Notes under the pieces: generated by a model
What the model was told of the DNA's origin: nothing
Database searches by the model: none
What the model saw: the letters and a program-made list of their open reading frames with translations, nothing else
Assembly: GCF_900109465.1 (NCBI RefSeq)
Contig: NZ_FOAZ01000002.1
Location: 434,001-498,000 of the forward strand
Length of the DNA stretch: 64,000 bases
Direction of reading: 5' to 3'
Source of the DNA: Streptacidiphilus jiangxiensis
GTDB taxonomy: Bacteria > Actinomycetota > Actinomycetes > Streptomycetales > Streptomycetaceae
In this document: positions 8,257-16,888 of the stretch, in pieces
Layout of the letters: the number at the start of each line of letters is the position of its first letter
Numbering within the stretch: position 1 is the stretch's first letter
Position numbers and translations under genes: made by a program

Positions 8257-9338
8257 TTCGTCTCCTCGTACGGTTGCGGACTCCCGGTGGCCCAGGAGGG
8301 GAGGCAGGTGATCTCGATGACCGCGGCGGAGACGGACACGCCGACGCCGTTGTTGATCATCAGAATGTGGTCGCCCTCGGCGACCTGGCGCGTCTCCACC
8401 AGGTGGGTGAGCGCGGCGAGGTGGTCGTTGACCGACATATGGCCCACGTCGCGGCCGAATTCCAGCATCCCGCGGCCAGGATCGATGCCCATCGGCCCCA
8501 GCACGCTGCGGATGTACTCCTCTCCTCCGGACAGCACATGGGTGACTCGGACGATGTCGGCCGGGGTGAGTCCGGCCTCGGCGATCGTGCGCAGGCCGAG
8601 TTCGGTGCGGGTGTTGTGCAGGGCCTGCTTCGCCGCGGCGGCGGCGTCGGGGAACCGGCGGGTGAACTCCCTCAGCCGGCCGCTCAGGTCGATCGGTCCG
8701 TCGAGTGTGACGGCGGGCGGGAAGAGCGGGCCCGCGGGGCGGTTCATCTCCTCGAACTCGGGCAGGGACGTCGAGTTCATCGCCTTCACCCGGGCGAAGC
8801 CCTCCCGGCTGGACATGACCACCGCCGTGCCGGCGTCACCGAAGATCGAGCCCCGGTTGGTGTTCACTCCCGACTGGTAGCGCCAGCGATCCATCCGCGA
8901 GGTCCCGAAGTTGTCCGCCGCGGTGACCAGGGCCGCGACGCGGTCCGGCCCGGCGCTGAGGTAGCCGTGGGCGAGTTCCATGCCAGCCAGGGCACCGTTG
9001 CAGCCCTGACGGACCTCCATGGCCGGAACCGCGGTGCCCAGGGCGTGCCGCAGCACGTAGTGCTGCGGCGACCAGAGGTCCGGGCCCTGGTCGAAGGCGG
9101 AGGCGTGCAGCAGCAGCGCGACCTCGTCGGCGCGGTGGCCGGAGCGGGCCAGCGCCCGGCGGGCGGCGCCGACTGCCATCTCCGGCGCCGAGATGGCGCC
9201 GGCCACCGCCGCGCCGGTCCAGCCACTGTTCTTCCACTCGGTCTCGTCGTAGAGACCCATGGCGACCGCGCGATCCGCGGGAAACGGCTCGGGCAGATAG
9301 CTGGCGATCCCGGCCATGTACAGCTTGGCCACGCGCAT
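8253..9338 (-). CDS. 3-oxoacyl-ACP synthase III-like ketosynthase/acyltransferase
   Basis: A 361-residue FabH-like thiolase-fold enzyme with Cys113 (VRQGCNGALAG), His267 (RVTHVLSGG) and Asn304 (MSVNDHLAAL), the Cys-His-Asn triad. It either condenses an acyl starter with malonyl-ACP, giving the beta-ketoacyl substrate that AfsA needs, or transfers an acyl group as the standalone FabH-like acyltransferases of polyketide clusters do. The ATG at 9338 has an AAGGAG site five bases upstream, unlike most of its neighbours, and starts just after the stop of the preceding gene. A farther GTG-type start upstream was rejected. Confidence 0.88.
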   Translation of the reverse strand: MRVAKLYMAGIASYLPEPFPADRAVAMGLYDETEWKNSGWTGAAVAGAISAPEMAVGAARRALARSGHRADEVALLLHASAFDQGPDLWSPQHYVLRHALGTAVPAMEVRQGCNGALAGMELAHGYLSAGPDRVAALVTAADNFGTSRMDRWRYQSGVNTNRGSIFGDAGTAVVMSSREGFARVKAMNSTSLPEFEEMNRPAGPLFPPAVTLDGPIDLSGRLREFTRRFPDAAAAAKQALHNTRTELGLRTIAEAGLTPADIVRVTHVLSGGEEYIRSVLGPMGIDPGRGMLEFGRDVGHMSVNDHLAALTHLVETRQVAEGDHILMINNGVGVSVSAAVIEITCLPSWATGSPQPYEETK

Positions 9339-9340
9339 GA

Positions 9341-12076
9341 CTACTCCTTGGCTGTTTCGAGTTCGGCCTCGGACAGCAGCCGCACCGTTCCGGTGTCGCC
9401 GTCCATCTCCACCCACGCGCCGTCCGGGATGACCGTGAGGGCCCGGGGAACGGCGACCACCGTCGGGATGCCGAGCAGCCGACCGCTGATCGCCGTGTGC
9501 GAGATGAGGCTGCCGCGCTCGACAACAATGCCCTTGGCCGCCATCATCAGGGCCAGCCAGCCCGGATCGGTCTCCTTGGCGACGAGGATGCGGTCCGTGC
9601 AGGACTGCGGCGGGACGGAGGCGTCCCGCACGATCTTGGCGCGGGCGCGCACCCGGCCGCTGCTGGACGCCAGACCGCGCAGCGCGCCGTCTTCGGCCAC
9701 ATCCGGTGCGCGGTCGGGGTCATGACGTGACCTCAGCGCCTCGGGGACGGGAACGTCGGCAGGGACGGTGAAGTACGCGGGCGGCTCGGCCTTCTCCGCG
9801 CACCGGTCCAGCTCCGCCTTGCGTCGGGCCGCGACGGCGCGAAGGTCGGTCTCGGTCAGGGTCCCGTCGAACGCGCCCAGGACCTCCTCCACGTGCAGGT
9901 GCACCAGGTCCGCCGCCTCGTCGAGCATCCCCGCCGCGACCAGTCGGTCGCCCAACCGCCACAGCACCTCCCGGGAGATCCCGTACAGCTGGCTGCGGCA
10001 GAACCGGGTGTCCTCGCGCGCCTTGACCGAGAACCGCAACGACGCCAGCACGGCGCCCAGCACCGCCCGGGGCAGCGGGTTGGGGCATGCCTCGCGCAGC
10101 GCCTGCCGCGCCTCGGCCCTGGTGCGGGCCTCATCGGCCAGGTTGGCCTCGACCGTCAGGCCCTGGGTGATGAACGGCCGCAGCGTGGGCAGGATCATCC
10201 ACGGTTCCTGGCGAGGTGTGAGCACTTCCAGCTTCAGATCGTGCAGGGCACGGTCGCCGTAGGTCGCCAGATGCTGCCCGAAGGCGGCGGCGACGTCCGC
10301 GCCGTACCGGCCGTCCGTGATCTCGGCCCAGACCTCGCGTTCCGGCCGCTCCAACACGGCGTCCCGCAACTCGGGCCGAGCGCCCACCAGTTCGGCCAAG
10401 GCGACGGCCGAGCGGACCGACGCGAGCGTGCGGTTGGGCTTGCCGCCGGCCAGCAGCCGCGGCAGCAGCGCGGCACCCCCCGGGACCCAGCGGTTCAGCA
10501 GCGCGTCGGTGCACGCGAGGGCGACGAGCGCGAAGTAGCTCGTCACCATCGTGACGCCCCACCGCTGCTCGGCCTCGGCCCACATGTGCCGGTAACGGGC
10601 GATCAGTTCGTCGGCCGAGCAGTGCTCCAGCGAGGCGCAGTCGGCTGCCAGGGCGTCCCACCAGCGCAGGAAGAGGCGCAGTTGCCGGGGCTGCCGGGCG
10701 TACATCCAGGCCAGCCGCGGGAGGGCGGGAAGTACGGTCGCCCACGGCCTGCGGTGCACCGGGCGGGGCACACCGGTCCGCTCGGTGAGCCCGAGCGAGC
10801 GTTCCCACACGGGTCGCATCATCGCGAAGCCGGGGATCTGGCCGTGCAGCGTGAACCACGCGTCCAACCGGTAGAACACCCTGCCGTCCAGGTAGCCGAT
10901 CATGCGACTGAGGTGGTGCTGGTTCCGACGCAGGGAGCGCCCACTCACGCCGAGGCGCCGGTAGAAGTCGGTGAACCCCATCCGGTAGAAGACGCGGGCC
11001 TGGGAGTACGTCAGGGCGCTGGTCAGGCCGGGGAAGCTCTCGGTGAGGTTGTGGTTGGTCCAGGGCGTCTGCTCGACGGAGTCCTGCGCGCCTGAATCCT
11101 GCCCGCGGGTGCCCTCGGCGCCAGCGTCCGGGGCGCCGGCCACCACCACCGGCCTGGACTGCACCAGGTGGATCCCACCGTCCGCGGTGAGGACGCCCTC
11201 GACGTCCTGCGGGCCGCCGAAGATTTCCTCGGCCTTGGCGGCAAGGTCGCAGATCCGGTTCACCTCCGTGTCCGTGAGCACCGGCTCGTCCGCGAGTTCG
11301 GCGGGCACCGGGAGCGTGACCGGTCCGTCGCCGGGCCGAGCCGGGTCCAGTCCGACCATCACGGACTTGGAGACGGTGTCGAGCTCGATCGCACCGGTCG
11401 GGCCGTCCACGAAGAAGTGGTCGATGTCCGCCTTCTCCTGCACGATGCCTTCGCCGATGCCGTGTGCGGCGGCGATCAACCGCCGGTCGGCACCGCTGCG
11501 CGGGTCGCGGGTGAACACCACGAACGACCGCACACCCGGCACCATGCGTTGCACGCCGACGGCGACCCGGGCCGCCGTCGGATCCACGCCCCGGCGCACC
11601 CGGTAGAGCACGGCCTCGGGGTTGTACGCCGAGGCCCAGCAGTCCACGATCCGGGCGAGCACGGCGTCGCGGTCCACGTACAGGAAGCTGTCGGACAGGC
11701 CGGCGAACGGGTCGGCGGCGCCGTCCTCACCGGCGCCGTCCGCTGCCGCCGCCACGCAGGCCCGGACGGCGACGAGACCGACGCTGCCCGCCAACTCGTC
11801 GAATCCGGAGAGCACCTGCCGCTCCAACTCGGGTGGCACGCCGCCGGCGCGGATCCGGTCACGTGCCGCCGTCGCCCAGCCGACCAGTTCCTCACTGGTC
11901 GCCTCGGGCCCGGGGAAGGCGGCGGCGGTCTGCTCCGACGCCGGGAACGCCTCCGCGCTCACGCAGAAGAACCCGGGCACGGGCAGCCCGGCCTGGCTCA
12001 TCACGTACTGCCGGGCGAACTTGTGTCCCACCGTGGCCGGATCGCCCGTGGCGGATCCGTTCAGAACGAGTTCCAC
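9341..12076 (-). CDS. PEP-synthase/rifampin-phosphotransferase-like ATP-grasp phosphotransferase
   Basis: A 911-residue, three-part enzyme. Residues about 15-310 form a PPDK-type ATP-binding domain (FVVFTRDPRSG at 185-195, DVEGVLTADGGIHLVQSRPV at 291-310). The middle has no motif I recognise and should bind the substrate. The C-terminal 90 residues are a swivelling phosphohistidine domain with His860 in GSLISHTAISGRLLGIP. In this superfamily ATP phosphorylates the His, which then phosphorylates pyruvate or, in Rph, a drug hydroxyl. The acceptor here is probably a pathway intermediate. The GTG start lies 3 bp after the ICMT stop. Confidence 0.87.
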   Translation of the reverse strand: MELVLNGSATGDPATVGHKFARQYVMSQAGLPVPGFFCVSAEAFPASEQTAAAFPGPEATSEELVGWATAARDRIRAGGVPPELERQVLSGFDELAGSVGLVAVRACVAAAADGAGEDGAADPFAGLSDSFLYVDRDAVLARIVDCWASAYNPEAVLYRVRRGVDPTAARVAVGVQRMVPGVRSFVVFTRDPRSGADRRLIAAAHGIGEGIVQEKADIDHFFVDGPTGAIELDTVSKSVMVGLDPARPGDGPVTLPVPAELADEPVLTDTEVNRICDLAAKAEEIFGGPQDVEGVLTADGGIHLVQSRPVVVAGAPDAGAEGTRGQDSGAQDSVEQTPWTNHNLTESFPGLTSALTYSQARVFYRMGFTDFYRRLGVSGRSLRRNQHHLSRMIGYLDGRVFYRLDAWFTLHGQIPGFAMMRPVWERSLGLTERTGVPRPVHRRPWATVLPALPRLAWMYARQPRQLRLFLRWWDALAADCASLEHCSADELIARYRHMWAEAEQRWGVTMVTSYFALVALACTDALLNRWVPGGAALLPRLLAGGKPNRTLASVRSAVALAELVGARPELRDAVLERPEREVWAEITDGRYGADVAAAFGQHLATYGDRALHDLKLEVLTPRQEPWMILPTLRPFITQGLTVEANLADEARTRAEARQALREACPNPLPRAVLGAVLASLRFSVKAREDTRFCRSQLYGISREVLWRLGDRLVAAGMLDEAADLVHLHVEEVLGAFDGTLTETDLRAVAARRKAELDRCAEKAEPPAYFTVPADVPVPEALRSRHDPDRAPDVAEDGALRGLASSSGRVRARAKIVRDASVPPQSCTDRILVAKETDPGWLALMMAAKGIVVERGSLISHTAISGRLLGIPTVVAVPRALTVIPDGAWVEMDGDTGTVRLLSEAELETAKE

Positions 12077-12079
12077 GGT

Positions 12080-12721
12080 CTACCACACTCCCGGGATGAG
12101 GCGCGCCCGCCCGCTCGCGTAGTCGGGGTAGCCGTGAACGGCCCACAGAACCTGCTCCTCGACGAGGATCCGCCAGGTGACGCACGCGCACAGCGCGACG
12201 AACAGCAGCACACTCAGCGGGTTGAGGAAGAACGCGACGAATCCAGCATTGGCCAGCAGCATCCCGGTGTAGGCGGGGTGCCGCATGTACCGGTACGGGC
12301 CGGTGCTCACGATCGAGTGGTCCGAGTAGCGGACCACGTGGTGCGAGTAGAAGCGGCCCAGGGTGCGGATCGCCACCAGTCGGAGCGTGACCGCGCCGGC
12401 GACCACCGCCATCGGAGCGATCAGCCACGGCGACCACCGGTCCCACGGCAGCGGCCACAGCACCGCGGCCATGGCGGTGCCGGCACGGCTGAGCGCGTAC
12501 GGCAGGAGGGTGCTGTTCTCGGCGGCCGTCTGCGAGGGATGCCGTACGGTGATCCGGGCCTCGGCCAGGATCCACAGGAGGTAGGCGAAAGCGAACACCG
12601 CCGCCATGAGGTGCGGTGACCCGCCGCCCTCGAGGAGCAGCAGTCCGATCGCGACGACGAACGCGGCGACCGTGACCGGCAGGAGGGCACGCAGCCCGAG
12701 CACGACAACACGTTGGTTCAT
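12080..12721 (-). CDS. isoprenylcysteine carboxyl methyltransferase-like membrane protein
   Basis: A 213-residue membrane protein of the ICMT/phospholipid methyltransferase family. It has several hydrophobic helices in the first 120 residues, then the conserved cytoplasmic cap: GRFYSHHVV, STGPYRYMRHPAYTGMLLAN (about residues 138-157), ILVEEQ and YPDYASGRARLIPGVW. These bind S-adenosylmethionine and the acceptor. It could O-methylate a carboxyl or phosphoryl group on a lipidic intermediate. It overlaps the AfsA gene by four bases (ATGA). Confidence 0.85.
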   Translation of the reverse strand: MNQRVVVLGLRALLPVTVAAFVVAIGLLLLEGGGSPHLMAAVFAFAYLLWILAEARITVRHPSQTAAENSTLLPYALSRAGTAMAAVLWPLPWDRWSPWLIAPMAVVAGAVTLRLVAIRTLGRFYSHHVVRYSDHSIVSTGPYRYMRHPAYTGMLLANAGFVAFFLNPLSVLLFVALCACVTWRILVEEQVLWAVHGYPDYASGRARLIPGVW

Positions 12722-13608
12722 CCGGCGCTCCTGTTCGCCCGGAGGCGTGCGTACGCCTCGGGTCGCATCACCGTGCTCGCGTAGATCAGCGAGCCGACCA
12801 CCGAGCCCTTGTCGCCGACGCCGTCACCACCGGCGATCACGTCGAACCGGAACTTGGCCCGGTCGGCCGGAATGGGCGCCGTCTGCCAACGCAGCGTCAG
12901 CGGGAGCGAGCGGGGCATCCCGACCGGCAGGTCGAGGGTGACCCCGCACCACAGCATCTGAGTGTCCAGCGACCAGCCGCCCATGCGGTGCGGCAGCCAG
13001 GTGGACAACTGTCGGCCGGCTTCGACGACGGCTTCCGTCCGGTGGACGCCAGGACGTCGGCCGCTCAGCGCGTGGCCTTCGGCCGGGGACACCACGGCGG
13101 CGGTGACCTGGTCGTCGGCCACGACCGGATCGCCGATCATCACGTTCTCCGGGCGCATGCGGTGCACGAGTGACGCCTGTGCGGGCGGATGCCCGCTCCC
13201 TGCGAGGCGCTTCGGCCAGACGGGCTTGTCCGCCGACGAGAACGCGACCCAGCCGTCAGCGACGAGCGTGGACTCCTGGGCTATTCGGACGGTGCGCCGT
13301 TCGTCCTCGATCTGGCCCACGCACAGCTCCAGTTCCGGGCTGAGTTCGGCCATGGCGCGGAACGTCATCGCCGCCTTGACCCGACCCGCCGCGGGTATGT
13401 CGGCGCCGACCACGACCAAGTCCGCCATGGCACACACCAGTAGCATGCCGGGAACGTGGTCGAGCGGGTGGTCGAAGAAGAACGGATCGGTCTGGTCGAC
13501 ACTCAGGTCGGCCAGCCAGCCATCCCTGTCGTGCAGCGGCCGAACGGGGCCGAGTGGACTACGTTTGTCCACGTCCAGGATCCTGGACATCAGTGCCGCT
13601 TGCGTCAT
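12718..13608 (-). CDS. AfsA-family butenolide/gamma-butyrolactone synthase
   Basis: A 296-residue AfsA homologue: two hotdog-like AfsA repeats. The first has the family hallmark PFFFDHPLDHVPGMLL (about residues 42-57) and the second begins near LVHRMRPENVMIGDPV with EGHALSG. AfsA condenses a beta-ketoacyl thioester with dihydroxyacetone phosphate to give a butenolide phosphate, the committed step of A-factor-type autoregulators. It is the first gene of the seven-gene leftward operon. The ATG at 13608 is chosen because the domain starts there, with a GAGG about 11 bases upstream; the longer open frame upstream has no matching sequence. Confidence 0.92.
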   Translation of the reverse strand: MTQAALMSRILDVDKRSPLGPVRPLHDRDGWLADLSVDQTDPFFFDHPLDHVPGMLLVCAMADLVVVGADIPAAGRVKAAMTFRAMAELSPELELCVGQIEDERRTVRIAQESTLVADGWVAFSSADKPVWPKRLAGSGHPPAQASLVHRMRPENVMIGDPVVADDQVTAAVVSPAEGHALSGRRPGVHRTEAVVEAGRQLSTWLPHRMGGWSLDTQMLWCGVTLDLPVGMPRSLPLTLRWQTAPIPADRAKFRFDVIAGGDGVGDKGSVVGSLIYASTVMRPEAYARLRANRSAG

Positions 13609-13792
13609 TGTTCTGGATACCTCGATTTCCTCGCATGTCGAGCCGACAGGGCGCGAAGCGCGTCCGGGGACGTGGAGCCGGCGGGCGTTGCGGCCCCCTG
13701 GCTTGCCGCAGTCGCAACTCCTGTGCGCACGCTGACCTGGGCTGCTCCGGTCTCCCTCGACGTGGCATTCCCGCCAGATGATTGAGTGCAAG

Positions 13793-13807
13793 AACCTTGA
13801 TAAGGCT
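13793..13807. promoter_or_regulatory. imperfect palindrome between AfsA and NmrA genes
   Basis: AACCTTGATAAGGCT: inverted CCTT/AAGG around GAT, in the 405-bp divergent intergenic region. GBL-receptor (ArpA-like) proteins usually control such regions through an AT-rich semi-palindromic box. I cannot match the known consensus convincingly, so this is only a candidate. Confidence 0.25.
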
Positions 13808-14013
13808 GCGTTTCTGATTTTCACTCAGGCCCAACTCGCGACATCCTTGAGCGAGTAGGCGCCCCGGCCCCTGCATTTCCGCCCAACCCCACGAGGTATG
13901 AGCCGGTGGCAGGTCTGCTTGTATGCGGGAGCAAGGACGTACCGTCAAGCATTCCTCGAGGAGCCATCGCTACCGTGCCCGCCGGATTCGCTCCGAGGAC
14001 GGGAATATCTGCT

Positions 14014-14856
14014 GTGATTCTTCTGACGGGCGTCACCGGGACGGTGGGCCGCGAGGTGGCCCGGTTGCTGACGCCGACCCGACCGGTGCGGGTGCTCGCC
14101 AGGGACCCCGCGCGATTGAGCCTGCCGGGTCGCGACGTCGAGGTCGCCACGGCTGCGTACGCGGACCATGACGCGCTGCTCCGGGCTCTCGAGGGTGTCC
14201 GCACGGCGTTCCTGGTGACCAACGACCCCACCCAGCCGGACGACTCCAGATTCCTGGCGGCGGCGAAGGCGACCGGTGTGCGCCATGTGGTGAAGCTGTC
14301 CGCCTACGCCGTCGGCGAGGAGGACGCGGACGACCTGATCACCCGCTGGCAGCGGACCAACGAGGAACTGATCCGCCGGTCCGGCCTGGACTGGACGTTC
14401 CTTCGCCCGCGCGCCTTCATGTCGAACGCCCTCGCCTGGGCGCCGTCCATCCGCGCCGAGGGCGTCGTCCGGTCCCTGAACCTCTCAGCGGGGAACGCGT
14501 GTGTGAATCCGCACGACATCGCCGAGATCGCGGCGCGGGCCCTGACCGAGCCCGGCCACGCCGGCCGGATCTACCCCCTGACCGGCCCGGAGGCCGTCAC
14601 TCCGGGCGAGCAGGCGGCCCACCTCGCTGCTGTCCTCCAACGCCCGATTCATGTGCAGGAACTGACTACGGCCCAGGCTGCTGCTCAGTGGTCGCGACGC
14701 TACCCGGCCCCGGTCGTGGAGGCTCTGCTGCAGAGTGCCGCACGCCAGGCCCGGGGGCTCAAGACGACGGTCGACCCGACCTACGAGCAGATCACCGGTC
14801 TGCGAGCGCGGCCGTTCCGAACCTGGGCGGCCGACCACGCCACGGCCTTCACCTGA
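14014..14856 (+). CDS. NmrA-like NAD(P)-dependent reductase, divergent from the AfsA operon
   Basis: An atypical short-chain (NmrA/TMR-type) oxidoreductase of 280 residues. The Rossmann motif VILLTGVTGTVGREVARLL sits at the N-terminus if translation begins at the GTG at 14014, and family-like blocks FLVTNDPTQ, VKLSAYAVG and LDWTFLRPRAFMSN follow. The frame is open further upstream, but those residues look unstructured. A-factor biosynthesis needs a reductase (BprA) that saturates the butenolide, and the position 405 bp from and divergent to the AfsA gene makes this a candidate. A redox-sensor role without catalysis is the alternative. Confidence 0.8.
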   Translation: MILLTGVTGTVGREVARLLTPTRPVRVLARDPARLSLPGRDVEVATAAYADHDALLRALEGVRTAFLVTNDPTQPDDSRFLAAAKATGVRHVVKLSAYAVGEEDADDLITRWQRTNEELIRRSGLDWTFLRPRAFMSNALAWAPSIRAEGVVRSLNLSAGNACVNPHDIAEIAARALTEPGHAGRIYPLTGPEAVTPGEQAAHLAAVLQRPIHVQELTTAQAAAQWSRRYPAPVVEALLQSAARQARGLKTTVDPTYEQITGLRARPFRTWAADHATAFT

Positions 14857-15099
14857 CGGATCGGAGAGCCGCGCCAGAACCGACCGGTCCGAAGACCGTG
14901 CGCCTCGGAGACGTTGTCAGTGGCGGCCCGTAGGCTGCTCGCCTCGGCTGCCCCGAGACTGCGGCCGTGGCTCCGCTCCCGTCGGAACGGAGTCACGGCC
15001 GTCCTGCCGATCCGTTGCACCGAAGCCCGGCGGCGGCATCGGAAGCCGCCGGCTCCCCTGGCACACCGCGGGCGCGGCCTCCCTTCCCCGGGGTACCCC

Positions 15100-15119
15100 G
15101 TCACGGGTGCGCCCGTGAC
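15100..15119 (-). terminator. hairpin after the GAF regulator
   Basis: Perfect 8-bp stem GTCACGGG / CCCGTGAC with a 4-base loop, five bases beyond the stop of the leftward regulator gene. Confidence 0.6.
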
Positions 15120-15124
15120 AGGGC

Positions 15125-16603
15125 CTACGCCAGAGCCGTGCGGAGCCGGGCCGAGACGACGCCGCGGCGGGTGTCGTCGGGGGCGAGGAGCGCGAGGGCG
15201 TGGCGGTGGAGGGCGATGTCGTAGCGGGCGTGATGGCCGAAGGCCAGGGCGAGGCCCGGGTCCGGGGAGGCGAGGACCGCCTCGCGCAGGGCGACGTGGA
15301 GGTGCTCACGCCACTCCACCAGGCCCGGCGCCTCCGAGCGCGGGAGCAGAGGGCCCGCGTAGGCGGCGACGGCCGCCCCCGCGTCCCCACGTTCCAGCGC
15401 CGCGGCGACCAGCGCGGCGTCGCAGACCAGCGGGCGGGTCAGGGCGTAGCGGCGCGTCGCGATGCCGCCGCCCAGCGCGCGGCGCAGGTGGGAGACCTCT
15501 GCCTTGAACGTGGAGGGCGAGACGGGACGCTCCCCGTAGAGCGCGTCGTGCAGGCGCTCCGGGGTGAAGCCCTCCGGCTCCAGGGCCAGCAGCGTCAGGA
15601 TCTCCAACTGGCGTGGTCGCAAGGGGATCTCCTGCGGCCCGCGCTCCAGCCGCGGGCCCTCCCCGAGCACGGTCAGGCGCAGCGCGTCCGAGGCCGGCGC
15701 CACGCCGCCCTCGCCGTGAGCCTGCCGTGCCCGGGGGCCGACCCGGACGCCCTCGGGCGCGGCGTCCTCCCGGAGCCGCTCCTCGATGCCGGCGGCGAGG
15801 AGGCGGACCGTGGAGAGGGCGAGCGGATGCGAGCGGTCCCAGGTGGTCGACAGGTCGAGCACCCCGAGCACCCGGCCGTCCGGGTGGTGGATCGGCGCGC
15901 AGTAGCAGACCCAGCCGTGCAGGGCGGAGAGGTAGTGCTCGGCGGAGAAGACCGTCGCGGCCTGACCCCGCAGCAGGGCCAGGGACAGGGCGTTGGTGCC
16001 CATCGCCTGCTCGTCCCAGCGGCCGCCCGGAGCGAAGTTCATCCGCTCCGCCGCCCGCCGCATGTGGGCGCCACCGCAGGTCCACAGGATGGTGCCCGTC
16101 TCGTCCGTGACCGCCGCCACGAATCCCGCGTCCTCGGTGATCCGGCGCAACTCGTCGGCCACCGCACCGACCGGGCGCCGCAGCTGCGACTCCGCCCAGC
16201 GCGAGCGGGCCGCGTCCGCGTCCGTGACAGGAGCCTCTCCGCAGGCCCGGTCCAGGCTGGCGCCGCTACGCGCCCACGACTCGACGACCTCCGCCCGCAG
16301 CGCCGCGCCACCCGGCTTGGGCCGCGAGGCTCGCGGCCGTCGCCGCGCGACGCCCCGACCGGCGTCCGTCTCGCCCCAGCTGACCCAGGCGTGCTCCAGC
16401 TCCCGCCGAAGCCGCCGCAATTGCGACGCGTCGGGCAGCCCCGTCGAACCGCCGGGCTGCGCCCCGGCGGGCTGCACACCCGCGTCCGTCGTCGTCCCCA
16501 CGCCTCCATTTAGCTCGCCCCGGCCGCCCTCGACAAGAGCCCCCGCAGGAGGCGAGCGGGAGGCGCGCGGCTGAGACGGAGTCAGTATTCGCCTCCCGTC
16601 CAT
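15125..16603 (-). CDS. GAF-domain transcriptional regulator with C-terminal winged helix
   Basis: About 492 residues. After a low-complexity N-terminal segment comes an AcoR-type GAF region (VVESWARSG, then DEQAMGTNALSLALLRGQ and FSAEHYLSALHGWVCYCAPI, with HHPDGRVLGVLDLS). The C-terminus has an OmpR/SARP-like winged-helix DNA-binding domain (PLRPRQLEILTLLALEPEGF, SPSTFKAEVSHLRRALGG). Such proteins are common actinomycete sensors and often lie beside acetaldehyde dehydrogenase genes, so a likely target is the 3646-5573 pair. The start is uncertain: ATG 16603 or GTG 16612 are possible, and the first 70 or so residues may not be translated. It is divergent to the SpoIIE gene. Confidence 0.8.
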   Translation of the reverse strand: MDGRRILTPSQPRASRSPPAGALVEGGRGELNGGVGTTTDAGVQPAGAQPGGSTGLPDASQLRRLRRELEHAWVSWGETDAGRGVARRRPRASRPKPGGAALRAEVVESWARSGASLDRACGEAPVTDADAARSRWAESQLRRPVGAVADELRRITEDAGFVAAVTDETGTILWTCGGAHMRRAAERMNFAPGGRWDEQAMGTNALSLALLRGQAATVFSAEHYLSALHGWVCYCAPIHHPDGRVLGVLDLSTTWDRSHPLALSTVRLLAAGIEERLREDAAPEGVRVGPRARQAHGEGGVAPASDALRLTVLGEGPRLERGPQEIPLRPRQLEILTLLALEPEGFTPERLHDALYGERPVSPSTFKAEVSHLRRALGGGIATRRYALTRPLVCDAALVAAALERGDAGAAVAAYAGPLLPRSEAPGLVEWREHLHVALREAVLASPDPGLALAFGHHARYDIALHRHALALLAPDDTRRGVVSARLRTALA

Positions 16604-16776
16604 CTCTCGCACGCTTTCTGCCGGATCTCACTCCTTCGAGTGGTCGGACGGAGAAAGCCTTCCGGTTCGTGGGAGCGGGACTAGCGTCGGCAACGGAGTC
16701 GGGTGACGGCACGACTTCGGAGCACGAGGCAGCACACAGAACCGGCGCACGACGCAGCAGGAAGCAGCGGCAACAC

Positions 16777-16850
16777 AGCAGGAACAGAGCAGGAACAGAG
16801 CAGGAACACAGCACGGCACGCACACGGCACGGCACGCACACGGCACGAGG
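16777..16850. repeat. short tandem repeats in the divergent promoter region
   Basis: Three near-perfect copies of AGCAGGAACAG (16777-16809) run into a second pattern built on CGGCACGCACA and CACGGCAC up to about 16850. They lie just before the SpoIIE gene start and keep an upstream frame open without coding for a plausible protein. Confidence 0.7.
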
Positions 16851-16888
16851 GCCCGGCCCGGGTGGGACCGGGCGGGGAGGTTGCCGAC

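Noticed and set aside
16703..16888. Upstream start for the SpoIIE protein
   Set aside because: The 62 extra codons derive from tandem DNA repeats, and a strong ribosome site precedes the ATG at 16889.
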